This document shows, one piece after another, positions 1 to 6,192 of a stretch of DNA of 6,778 nucleotides. Origin of the DNA: Planctomycetota bacterium (lineage in GTDB: Bacteria > Planctomycetota > GCA-002687715 > DRQF01); NCBI GenBank assembly GCA_015485455.1, contig WFTN01000441.1, positions 1-6,778 of the forward strand, in the 5' to 3' direction. The position numbers and the translations under genes were made by a program. The notes below the pieces were generated by a model. That model was not told the DNA's origin, ran no database searches, and saw only the letters and a program-made list of their open reading frames with translations. The first letter of the stretch is position 1; every line of letters starts with the position of its first letter.

Positions 1-328
1 ATCCAACACGGACAATGGATGGCTCGATACATTGCTTTTCTCTTGACGTAGCGGCTTCCTGGCTGCGTCTGGAGTATTGCAATATCTCCCGCAGGACCCG
101 GCCCACAAAATGGGAAGAGAGTCCTGCTGCATCGGCTTCCCCACGCCAAGATTCCAACAAACGTGCTTCTCGCGAGGGGTCCCAAATCGGTGAGCCGTCC
201 TCCGCTTTTATCTCGCCAACTCGCCGGACAGCGTCCATCCTCTTGGCCAACAATTGGACAAAGGAACGATCAAGCTCTTCGATATCAGCTCTGATTTCCT
301 TCAATCTTGATTTTGGACTTTCGGTCAT
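1..328 (-). CDS. pheA: Chorismate mutase (AroQ), N-terminal part of a probable chorismate mutase-prephenate dehydratase; 3' end outside window
   Basis: Chorismate mutase converts chorismate to prephenate, the branch step to phenylalanine and tyrosine, in the cytoplasm. 109 codons are visible and the frame is open to the window edge. The protein aligns by eye with the AroQ helical domain of E. coli PheA. The active-site set is complete: R13, R30, K41, D50, R53, E54, S86 and Q90, matching E. coli R11, R28, K39, D48, R51, E52, S84 and Q88. The mutase domain ends near residue 95. The last visible residues (IVRVG, 105-109) resemble the first strand of a prephenate dehydratase domain, so a bifunctional P-protein is likely; this part is inference, since a stand-alone mutase or a fusion to another domain is not excluded. 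The start is ATG at 328, with GAGG (336-339 on the complement) seven bases upstream. The gene lies downstream of a probable attenuator, and the aminotransferase gene lies upstream on the same strand. Confidence 0.9.
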   Translation of the reverse strand, partial: MTESPKSRLKEIRADIEELDRSFVQLLAKRMDAVRRVGEIKAEDGSPIWDPSREARLLESWRGEADAAGLSSHFVGRVLREILQYSRRSQEAATSREKQCIEPSIVRVG

Positions 329-382
329 GATTCATCCTCAAACTGGGCATCCGGCAAAGCTGCTGTCATTTCAGGCAGACAC

Positions 383-412
383 AAAAAAACCCATCCGGTT
401 GGGGATGGGTTT
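383..412 (-). terminator. Intrinsic terminator hairpin of the pheA leader
   Basis: On the minus strand a perfect 10-bp stem (AAACCCATCC, 412-403, with GGATGGGTTT, 396-387) closes a 6-base loop and runs into seven T residues (complement of 383-389). This is a textbook intrinsic terminator for leftward transcription. It lies only 55 bases before the pheA start codon, leaving little room for a separate pheA promoter downstream of it. That favours an attenuator over a simple terminator of the aminotransferase gene. The upstream arm shares its first bases with the antiterminator stem. Confidence 0.8.
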
Positions 413-453
413 GTCTGGTTTCGGGCCACGGTCTATGACTAACCAGACAAACC
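408..453 (-). promoter_or_regulatory. Antiterminator stem of the pheA attenuator
   Basis: A perfect 13-bp inverted repeat, GGTTTGTCTGGTT (453-441 on the minus strand) and AACCAGACAAACC (420-408), is separated by 20 bases. The second arm overlaps five bases (412-408) of the terminator's upstream arm, so the two structures compete. The first arm encodes the last codons of the leader ORF and reaches into its stop codon. A ribosome at that stop would mask it and allow termination, while a ribosome stalled earlier would leave it free. The geometry is what the sequence shows; the regulatory role is inferred from trp/phe-type attenuators. Confidence 0.65.
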
Positions 454-519
454 TCCACCGCTCAACTCAATAAATCGAGCGCTGGCAAATGGCAACAGGT
501 TATTTCTTTGCTTGGTCAT
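439..519 (-). CDS. Candidate leader peptide of the pheA attenuator (26 aa)
   Basis: A short ORF runs from ATG at 519 to TAG at 441-439. The peptide starts MTKQRNNLLPF, continues ASARFIEL and ends SGGGLSG. Its role would be in cis: translation reports supply of charged tRNA to the downstream hairpins. It has two Phe codons (TTT at positions 11 and 16). With F16 (474-472) in the ribosomal A site, the expected downstream footprint would end near base 457, just short of the antiterminator arm that starts at 453. Stalling for lack of Phe-tRNA would therefore leave that arm free. Weak points are that there are only two Phe codons, not a run, and that there is no good Shine-Dalgarno: GGGG is about 19 bases upstream, and GAG is almost adjacent to the ATG. 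The peptide resembles no leader that I can name. Position and overlap with the hairpins are the main support. Confidence 0.5.
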   Translation of the reverse strand: MTKQRNNLLPFASARFIELSGGGLSG

Positions 520-570
520 GCTCAGATGGTGTGAGATTCCCCTTGCCAATGCAAAGAGAATCTAGAAAAA

Positions 571-1731
571 CTATTTTCCTGCCATAAATGACTGGAGCCG
601 CCCCATAGCTTCCTGGAGGCGTTCGTCTGCAAGGCCGCAAGATAGGCGCAAGAACCCAGGAGTACCGAAGGCCGAACCCGGAACAACCTTCAAACCCTCT
701 TTCTGCAACAAGACAGAAGCGAGAGCACGATCATCAACGACGTCGTTCTGCTCCAACCACCCTTGAACTTGAGGAAAGACATAAAACGCGGCTTCTGGTT
801 TTCTCAATTCGACACCACCTACCTGGCATAAGGCTTCCCCCACCAATTCCGCACGCCTGCCATAACGACGGCGTTGCTCAAGGACCCACGATTGATCCAT
901 GCTCAATGCGCAAAGGCCAGCATATTGGGCGGGCATACATGGGTGTGTCGTCGTGGCTTGGGCAAGTTTGGCGAGGGAGTCGATCAACTTCGAAGGCCCC
1001 ACCGCGCAACCAAGGCGAATCCCCGTCATCGAATATGACTTAGAAAAGCTCTCAATGATGATGGTCTGTTCTTTAATTTCTGGAGCAACTTGCAGAAGCC
1101 GTGGAATCTCATCTGCAAATGCCAGCCCGACATAAACCTGATCTGACAAGACCCAAAGGTCATTCTCTTGAGCCAACTGAGCCAAAGCCGTCAAAATCGA
1201 CTCCGGATAAACCAAGCTGGTGGGATTGGAGGGACTATTGATGATGATCGCCTTGGTCCTGGCACTAAAGAGCGAATTGAGAACCTCCAAATTGGGCAAG
1301 AGGTCATCATCAGCCGGGCACACCACCGCTTTCGCCCCACACCACTCCACTTGTTGAATAAATGTAGGCCAATAGGGAGCAAAGACGATCACTTCATCCC
1401 CCGGACTCAATAGACTTCTCAAGGTGTCCATCAAAGCGGGTTTCCCCCCCGCTGTTACTATGACGTTCTCAGAAGAAAAGGAGACTCCGTTTTGCTCCCC
1501 CACAACCTGTGCCAAACTTTCTCGAAGCTGGGGTATCCCCTGAGCCGGCCCATAGCGCAGATGACCGTCCTCAATGGCTTGAGAAAACGCCTTCAGAATG
1601 GGCGCAGCGGGTAATTCCTCGGGTTCACCAACCGCCAAATTGATGGGGTCAGGATGGTCCGTCGCTGCTGCCGCTGCCCCCATGGTGGCAGAAGCAGGAA
1701 TCGACAGAGATAATGCATTCAATTCTGGCAT
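571..1731 (-). CDS. PLP-dependent class I/II aminotransferase (aspartate/prephenate aminotransferase-like)
   Basis: A fold-type I PLP enzyme of 386 residues, a normal length for the aspartate aminotransferase family. Visible motifs: GEP near 35-37, SPSNP around N169, SDQVY with D197 and Y200 (pyridine-N and O3' contacts), the Schiff-base lysine K231 in SFSKSYSMTG, R239 contacting the phosphate, and R362 in LRLS, which binds the substrate alpha-carboxylate. The overall pattern (APYW near 118-121, SKSYSMTGIRLG) is that of subgroup Ib enzymes, which include aspartate and prephenate aminotransferases. Position next to pheA suggests it transaminates prephenate, phenylpyruvate or hydroxyphenylpyruvate, but substrate cannot be read from sequence. 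A TTG at 1734 is also in frame, but ATG at 1731 is preferred because GAGGGG stands six bases before it. It probably shares a transcript with pheA through the attenuator. Confidence 0.9.
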   Translation of the reverse strand: MPELNALSLSIPASATMGAAAAATDHPDPINLAVGEPEELPAAPILKAFSQAIEDGHLRYGPAQGIPQLRESLAQVVGEQNGVSFSSENVIVTAGGKPALMDTLRSLLSPGDEVIVFAPYWPTFIQQVEWCGAKAVVCPADDDLLPNLEVLNSLFSARTKAIIINSPSNPTSLVYPESILTALAQLAQENDLWVLSDQVYVGLAFADEIPRLLQVAPEIKEQTIIIESFSKSYSMTGIRLGCAVGPSKLIDSLAKLAQATTTHPCMPAQYAGLCALSMDQSWVLEQRRRYGRRAELVGEALCQVGGVELRKPEAAFYVFPQVQGWLEQNDVVDDRALASVLLQKEGLKVVPGSAFGTPGFLRLSCGLADERLQEAMGRLQSFMAGK

Positions 1732-1795
1732 CAAAAGCCCCTCAAGAAATTCAAAATGCCCAAGAACGATTGAGCTAATCGAAACTCAGGGACAT

Positions 1796-1824
1796 AGTAT
1801 AAGAAGAAGTCCAAAGTTGGTGAA
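1796..1824 (-). promoter_or_regulatory. Candidate sigma70-type promoter for the aminotransferase gene
   Basis: On the minus strand TTCACC (1824-1819) and TATACT (1801-1796) are separated by 17 bases. They match the sigma70 consensus at 4/6 and 5/6 positions. Transcription would begin near 1789, giving a leader of roughly 58 bases before ATG 1731. It sits in the 126-bp divergent gap with the aro fusion. No comparably good promoter was found for the plus-strand gene in this gap. Confidence 0.4.
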
Positions 1825-1857
1825 TACTTTGAAATCAGGAAACGGTCTCAGTCAACT

Positions 1858-4671
1858 ATGAGTTCATGGAAATTTGAAACCAGCAGCTCCACCAATTGTT
1901 GCATCTTGGTCACCCCTGGCCAAGCCAGGAACCTCACTGCGGTTTTAGCCCCACAAGACTATGACGGCGTTTTCTTGGTCCATGATGTTGCGATGAGAGA
2001 AATCGCCACAGAAATCGACGATCAACTGAACTGCAGCCTGGTTCATGAGTTGGTTCCCGGGGAGTCAGAAAAGACCTTGGTCACGGTGGGCGAAGTCGCT
2101 GCTCTACTCTTGGCCGCTGGAGCAACTCGCAAATCTCTCATCATCGGCTTAGGAGGCGGCGTCACCTGCGATCTGGTGGCCTTCTTGGCCTCTATCTACC
2201 AACGTGGAATTGCTTGTGCTCTCCTTCCCACCACCATGTTGGCCATGGTAGATGCCTCCGTGGGAGGAAAAAACGGTGTCGACCTCGGTGTCGTCAAAAA
2301 CATGCTCGGCACCATTCGCCAACCCCACCTCATCGTTATTGACCCGAATTTCATCGAGACTTTGCCCGATGAGGAGCTCCGCGATGGGCTGGTCGAAGTG
2401 ATCAAAAAAGCAGCCATCTTGGACAGGAAGATATTTGCTCAGCTCCGAAAATCCGTGGAGGACCTTCGAAACCGAGCCCCAAAGGCCCTCGAATTCACCA
2501 TCAAAGCTGCCATCGAAATGAAATTGGCCGTTGTTCAGAAGGACGAGAGAGAAAGTGGTGTCAGAAAACTGCTCAACTTTGGTCATACGGTTGGCCATGC
2601 CATCGAGTCTCTGTCGGCGTTTTCGATCAGCCACGGTGCCGCTGTCGCCTTGGGTATGAGAATCGAACTTCTCATGGGGCCCACCCCTTTGCCTGCCCTC
2701 CTCCGCTTGCTCAAAGATCTCCATGTGAATCTCGATCTGCCAAGCCAACTCCTGGATCCGGTTGCGCTTTGGAAGGTGATGCTCAAAGACAAGAAGAACC
2801 AGAACAACCAAGTCCACATGGCCGTACCAACCGCTCTTGGATCTGGAGCCCTTCTGTCAATCGAAGAAAACGACTTGGCTCGGGCTGTTAGCGACCTCAA
2901 GGGAGAAACGAAGGTATTACGCCCGCTCCTGGGCCCCTTCGACTTAAGCCTCAAACTCCCAGGATCCAAATCTGTTGCCAACCGAGCCATTGTTTTGGCC
3001 GCTCTTTCGATGAGACAAACTCGTATCAGAAACGCCACACCCTGTGAAGATGTCCTGGCATTGGTGAATGGCTTGAGAGCCCTCGGCTTCGATGTGCAAT
3101 GGGTGGACAAGGAATCCGGTTGTTTGGTGATTCAAGGAGGAATTCCCCAAAGTCTTTCTCAGCCAGATCCTGTCACCATCAACTGCGGAAACGCCGGCAC
3201 TGCCCTCAGATTCCTCACGTCGATAGCAGCGTTAGTCCCCGGTCAATGGATCTTGACGGGCAACAAGCACATGCAGAAACGGCCAATCAAACCGCTGGTT
3301 GATGCCTGGGAAAAATTGGGAATCCAAATGTCAGCTCCCAGCGGATGCCCCCCCATCACCATCACCGGCGGTAGGCCAGTAAGCAATCAAGTGGCACTCG
3401 ACGCCAGCATCAGCAGTCAGTTTCTTTCTTCACTCCTCTTAGTAGCTTCCCAAGTCGAAGATGGTCTTCAAATTACTTTGAACAAAGAGCCATCATCCAA
3501 TTCTTACGTCGACATTACCAAGAAGGTCATGGCGCAATTCGGCCAAGAAGTGAACGATCAAGGATTGAAGTTTCATGTGGTCGACTCGCGCCCCAAGCAC
3601 AACTTGGAATTCGAGGTGGAAGGTTGCTGGAGTTCCGCCGGTTTCTTTTTCGCTTTAGCCGACCTCGTTGAGGGTCGCTTTAGGGGGGAGAATCTTAGTG
3701 ACGATTCCCCTCAAGGCGATCGCCTTGTGCCAAGTGTGATCGAGTCGATGAAAACGACCGACCCAATGACCCTCGATGTTTCTCAGATGCCCGATCAATT
3801 GATGAACTTAGCCGTACTGGCGGCAAGAAGATCGGCTCCCACTCATTTCATCGGCGCGAAGAATCTCCGTTTCAAAGAATGTGATCGACTTGCAATCACT
3901 TGTCGCGAACTCAAACGCGCGGGCATCGACGCTCAAGAACACGAAGACGGGATCGATGTCTTAGGCATCATCGACTCCCCCAAGACAATCTGCTTCCACC
4001 CAGAAGACGACCATCGTTTGGCTATGGCATTCACCGCCATAGGCCTGATGCGTTCAGGCTGCACCATGAAACAACCCCACTGCGTCGCTAAGAGTTTCCC
4101 TCGATTCTTCGACATCATCGACGACATCTTTGCTGTCCGCCGCCCCTTGGTTCTTATCGGAATGCCGGCCTCCGGCAAATCAACTTTGGCCGCAAGACTC
4201 AGTACGACTTTAACCCTCCCATGGCAAGACAGTGATGACGTCTTCAAAGATCGACACGGCGATATTTGCACCTTCGTCCTATCTCATGGCTGGAATCGTT
4301 TCCGCGCCTTAGAACAAGAGATATGCCAAGAGCTTCTGGAAACAGAAGGCATCATCGCATTGGGAGGAGGCGCTTTGGAGTGCCCACAGACCGCCCTTCT
4401 CTGCCGAGAGAAAGCCTTCGTCATTTGGCTCAACGAAGACCTCAGAACAATTCGCAATCGTTTGGAACAGCCCAGCAATACCCGTCCGCCGCTCACATCC
4501 AAGAGCCCAGCGGATGAGATTCAGTTCTTGGACCAAAAACGAAGACCCGTGTTCGAAAAAGTGAATCACCTCAAGGTCCCAGGAGGTTTGTCGTCAATAG
4601 ACCAAGAAAAACACGTTCTCCTGATGCTTGAGAAGAGATTCCAATGGCCTCGGACCTCAGCCGCCAAATGA
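1858..4671 (+). CDS. aroB-aroA-aroK: Trifunctional shikimate-pathway fusion: 3-dehydroquinate synthase / EPSP synthase / shikimate kinase
   Basis: One uninterrupted 937-residue chain with three complete enzymes. Residues ~1-345 are AroB (DAHP to 3-dehydroquinate): GGGVTCD 99-105, GGK 136-138, KN 147-148, zinc ligands E180, H243 and H259, catalytic H247. Residues ~353-760 are AroA (shikimate-3-phosphate plus PEP to EPSP): PGSKS 368-372, R376, NAGT 445-448, R475, SSQ 519-521, D646, KECDR 673-677, DHR 718-720, K745. Residues ~762-930 are shikimate kinase: P-loop GMPASGKST 768-776, D791/D793, R816, GGG 836-838, R876 in the lid, R896. Linkers are only a few residues. In AroB the usual HGEAV reads HGAAV (A261) and GGKTG reads GGKNG. 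Dehydroquinase and shikimate dehydrogenase are not fused. No start codon exists between the upstream in-frame TAG (1795) and ATG 1858. The nearest AGGA is 17 bases away, so the start lacks a proper Shine-Dalgarno. The domain order equals the first three domains of fungal AROM. Confidence 0.95.
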   Translation: MSSWKFETSSSTNCCILVTPGQARNLTAVLAPQDYDGVFLVHDVAMREIATEIDDQLNCSLVHELVPGESEKTLVTVGEVAALLLAAGATRKSLIIGLGGGVTCDLVAFLASIYQRGIACALLPTTMLAMVDASVGGKNGVDLGVVKNMLGTIRQPHLIVIDPNFIETLPDEELRDGLVEVIKKAAILDRKIFAQLRKSVEDLRNRAPKALEFTIKAAIEMKLAVVQKDERESGVRKLLNFGHTVGHAIESLSAFSISHGAAVALGMRIELLMGPTPLPALLRLLKDLHVNLDLPSQLLDPVALWKVMLKDKKNQNNQVHMAVPTALGSGALLSIEENDLARAVSDLKGETKVLRPLLGPFDLSLKLPGSKSVANRAIVLAALSMRQTRIRNATPCEDVLALVNGLRALGFDVQWVDKESGCLVIQGGIPQSLSQPDPVTINCGNAGTALRFLTSIAALVPGQWILTGNKHMQKRPIKPLVDAWEKLGIQMSAPSGCPPITITGGRPVSNQVALDASISSQFLSSLLLVASQVEDGLQITLNKEPSSNSYVDITKKVMAQFGQEVNDQGLKFHVVDSRPKHNLEFEVEGCWSSAGFFFALADLVEGRFRGENLSDDSPQGDRLVPSVIESMKTTDPMTLDVSQMPDQLMNLAVLAARRSAPTHFIGAKNLRFKECDRLAITCRELKRAGIDAQEHEDGIDVLGIIDSPKTICFHPEDDHRLAMAFTAIGLMRSGCTMKQPHCVAKSFPRFFDIIDDIFAVRRPLVLIGMPASGKSTLAARLSTTLTLPWQDSDDVFKDRHGDICTFVLSHGWNRFRALEQEICQELLETEGIIALGGGALECPQTALLCREKAFVIWLNEDLRTIRNRLEQPSNTRPPLTSKSPADEIQFLDQKRRPVFEKVNHLKVPGGLSSIDQEKHVLLMLEKRFQWPRTSAAK

Positions 4672-4701
4672 ATTGGGGTGAGAATCGCCCACCGAAGAGA
4701 T

Positions 4702-4723
4702 GAAGGAGTCGGGTCACTCCTTC
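4702..4723. repeat. Perfect stem-loop in the convergent gap
   Basis: GAAGGAGT (4702-4709) and ACTCCTTC (4716-4723) form an 8-bp stem with a 6-base loop between the ends of the aro fusion and the oxidoreductase gene. Neither strand has a T-run after it, so it is not a clear intrinsic terminator. It could protect 3' ends or assist termination from both sides. Confidence 0.4.
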
Positions 4724-4745
4724 CCTAAGGACAAAGAGAAACCAA

Positions 4746-5363
4746 CTAAGAACTTGCTGCTAACAGCAGCGCTTTTTTGAGTTTGAATTTGAAAGCATTC
4801 AAGTCTTCTTGTTCAAGATCATGACAACCATGCAGTCGCAAGTAAGCATGGACAGCCAACCCCGTCGGCAAGAAAATCGCTTTCTTCCAGGCCTTCTGTG
4901 CCAAGCCGCGAAAAACGGTTTTCTCAATGAGGCTATTGGTGCCAAACGTCTGAACGAGCACAGCCCCTTTGTCGCCGAGCAGCCCCTTAGGCGAGCCCCC
5001 TTCGTCCTGGGCAATGGCAATTCCTTCTACCAAAATACGATCGACCCAGCCCTTCAAGATTGCTGGCATGCTAAACCACCAAACAGGATGAAGAAAAACG
5101 ATGATATCCGCCCACTGAACATCTTCAGCATAGCTATGTGCCAAAGGATCATCGGACTTTCTGGGCGCCCCCGCGACCATCTCGTCTTTTCCGAGCCGCA
5201 AGACAGGATCAAACCCATCTTCCAAGAGATCGTGAAGACGACAAAGAAAGCCAGCCTGCGCTAATTCATCGCAGACAAAATCCCGCAACTCACAACCTAA
5301 GCCCGTCCTTCGCCCATGACCGAAGACGACAAGGAAACGTTTTTTCCTCTCTTCGACCACCAT
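4746..5363 (-). CDS. Flavodoxin-fold NAD(P)H:quinone oxidoreductase (Flavodoxin_2 family, KefF/MdaB/NQO-like)
   Basis: A 205-residue cytoplasmic flavoprotein of the Flavodoxin_2 family, whose members pass hydride from NAD(P)H through FMN or FAD to quinones, limiting semiquinone and radical formation. The signature is HPVWWFSMPAILKGWVDR (92-109), nearly the family's consensus around the flavin. The N-terminal strand LVVFGHGRRTG (11-21) occupies the place of the usual FMN-phosphate loop, although GHGRRTG is less typical than the GHPR..S form. FGTNS (140-144) fits the second flavin loop. There is no signal peptide. The start is ATG 5363, with GAGGG six bases upstream (5370-5374 on the complement). 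It follows ric after 66 bases and is probably co-transcribed with it. The exact substrate (quinone, azo or nitro compound) cannot be decided. A KefF-type role as regulator of a potassium efflux system is not supported by any neighbour. Confidence 0.85.
   Translation of the reverse strand: MVVEERKKRFLVVFGHGRRTGLGCELRDFVCDELAQAGFLCRLHDLLEDGFDPVLRLGKDEMVAGAPRKSDDPLAHSYAEDVQWADIIVFLHPVWWFSMPAILKGWVDRILVEGIAIAQDEGGSPKGLLGDKGAVLVQTFGTNSLIEKTVFRGLAQKAWKKAIFLPTGLAVHAYLRLHGCHDLEQEDLNAFKFKLKKALLLAASS
4756..4778 (+). terminator. Probable terminator of the aro fusion, inside the 3' end of the convergent gene
   Basis: GCTGCT (4756-4761) and AGCAGC (4765-4770) form a 6-bp stem with a 3-base loop, followed after GC by six T residues (4773-4778). 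It is oriented for the plus-strand aro fusion, whose stop codon is 85 bases upstream. The hairpin overlaps the codons for the last residues of the minus-strand oxidoreductase. The stem is short, so the call is moderate. Confidence 0.5.
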
Positions 5364-5429
5364 AAGGAACCCTCGTGAACGGCTAAGATCTTCTCAAGCG
5401 TAGAGAGAGTAGCTCTCGCCGTCAGCCAC

Positions 5430-6095
5430 TTACACAGCCTTCGGAAAAAGAATGTTGTTCTCAAGGTGAATATGCTGGTGCAAGGAATCCTCCAATGCTT
5501 CCAGCCCTTTCCACAGAGCTCGCCATGTATTGCAAGCCTCCGCTGGAACCTGGAAATCATCAGTCAGCACACGCACACGACGAAGAGCTTCTCCTGCGGC
5601 ACTGTGCTCAGATTCAAGGATATCTACTGGTAGGCGGATTTTCTCTTTGTCGCCTTTAAGAATCAAAGGAAAGAGATCTTCTTCTTCCTTCACCAAGTGC
5701 TGTTCAAGTTCCGTTGCTAACCACTCCACGACCTTGTGCAGTTCAGCCAAACGTTCCGGATCTTTTTCGCCGTGAACTGAATGAACTTTCGCTGCCATTT
5801 GCAGAAGGCGAGGCAATTCTTCCTTCAAGGGCACATGGTAGACCGTGAGAATATGATCAATGAGTTCAGCGGGTTTGGCGTCATCCCAGCGTTGAGCGTT
5901 CGCGGGTGAATCGGCTAACTCACGTTCGATTTCGCTGACAACAAGCTCAACATCAACGCCTTCTTTCTTGCACGCTTCTGCCAAAGGGATGCCCCCTCCA
6001 CAGCAGTAATCGATACCTCGACGATGAAAAACGCGGGTGGCGAGGGGGTATTGGGCGGCGATTTCGCCGACAGCGTGGGTTGCGTCAAAACTCAT
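5430..6095 (-). CDS. ric: RIC-type di-iron protein, repair of iron-sulfur clusters (YtfE/ScdA family)
   Basis: Members of this family (YtfE, ScdA, NorA, DnrN) restore Fe-S clusters damaged by nitric oxide or peroxide and act in the cytoplasm. The 221 residues have the usual length and two domains. The N-terminal ScdA_N/DUF542 domain carries the paired cysteines C31 and C32 in DYCCGGG. The C-terminal hemerythrin-like four-helix bundle spans about 75-221. All six di-iron ligands of E. coli YtfE have counterparts: H87, H133, E137, H164, H208 and E212, in YH, HLVKE, ESEH and HIHLE. The strong SD (AGGAGAAGGAG) ends five bases before ATG 6095. The upstream neighbour is a cytochrome c peroxidase and the downstream neighbour a quinone reductase, together an oxidative/nitrosative defence group. 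A promoter with an overlapping inverted repeat lies just upstream. Confidence 0.95.
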   Translation of the reverse strand: MSFDATHAVGEIAAQYPLATRVFHRRGIDYCCGGGIPLAEACKKEGVDVELVVSEIERELADSPANAQRWDDAKPAELIDHILTVYHVPLKEELPRLLQMAAKVHSVHGEKDPERLAELHKVVEWLATELEQHLVKEEEDLFPLILKGDKEKIRLPVDILESEHSAAGEALRRVRVLTDDFQVPAEACNTWRALWKGLEALEDSLHQHIHLENNILFPKAV

Positions 6096-6133
6096 GAAAA
6101 CTCCTTCTCCTGTCTGATCACAGGATTAAGCAA

Positions 6134-6180
6134 GGGCTTGGGTGTCGTGTTCGATTGTAAGAACACCTGGGCCCCAACCC
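6134..6180. repeat. Imperfect stem-loop between the peroxidase and ric genes
   Basis: GGG-c-TTGGG (6134-6142) can pair with CCCAACCC (6173-6180), enclosing the GTGTTC/GAACAC inner stem, with an internal loop between them. No T-run follows on either strand. It may partly terminate the peroxidase transcript or act as an RNA processing site. Alternatively only the inner repeat matters, as a protein-binding site. Confidence 0.3.
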
Positions 6181-6182
6181 AA
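6147..6182 (-). promoter_or_regulatory. Candidate ric promoter with overlapping operator-like palindrome
   Basis: On the minus strand TTGGGT (6182-6177), a 17-base spacer and TACAAT (6159-6154) form a sigma70-like promoter (3/6 and 5/6 matches). Transcription would start about 52 bases before the ric ATG. The -10 box lies inside the 20-bp inverted repeat GTGTTC-N8-GAACAC (6147-6166). A protein bound there would block RNA polymerase, so repression relieved by stress is plausible. It is not recognisably an NsrR or FNR/DNR site. Confidence 0.4.
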
Positions 6183-6192
6183 TTCGATCAGG

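Noticed and set aside
15..473. 152-codon plus-strand ORF
   Set aside because: It lies opposite the chorismate mutase gene and the attenuator; the protein has no recognisable domain, whereas the minus frame has all AroQ active-site residues.
329..570. T-box or other riboswitch upstream of pheA
   Set aside because: No T-box consensus or specifier-loop structure was recognised; the leader ORF with competing stems explains the region better.
1732..1734. TTG as start of the aminotransferase
   Set aside because: The ATG immediately after it has better spacing (six bases) to the GAGGGG ribosome binding site.
2149..2817. 222-codon minus-strand ORF inside the aro fusion
   Set aside because: Shadow frame of the AroB domain; no family features.
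4702..4723. Stem-loop as intrinsic terminator of the aro fusion
   Set aside because: No T-run follows on either strand; the hairpin at 4756-4778 with T6 is the better candidate.
4671..4745. Missing dehydroquinase or shikimate dehydrogenase domains after the kinase, as in full AROM
   Set aside because: The frame stops cleanly after the kinase domain, and the next 74 bases hold no remnant of another enzyme domain.
5376..5420. Small inverted repeats (ACGGC/GCCGT, GAGAG/CTCTC) between ric and the oxidoreductase gene
   Set aside because: Stems are short and lack a T-run; not strong enough to call a terminator or operator.
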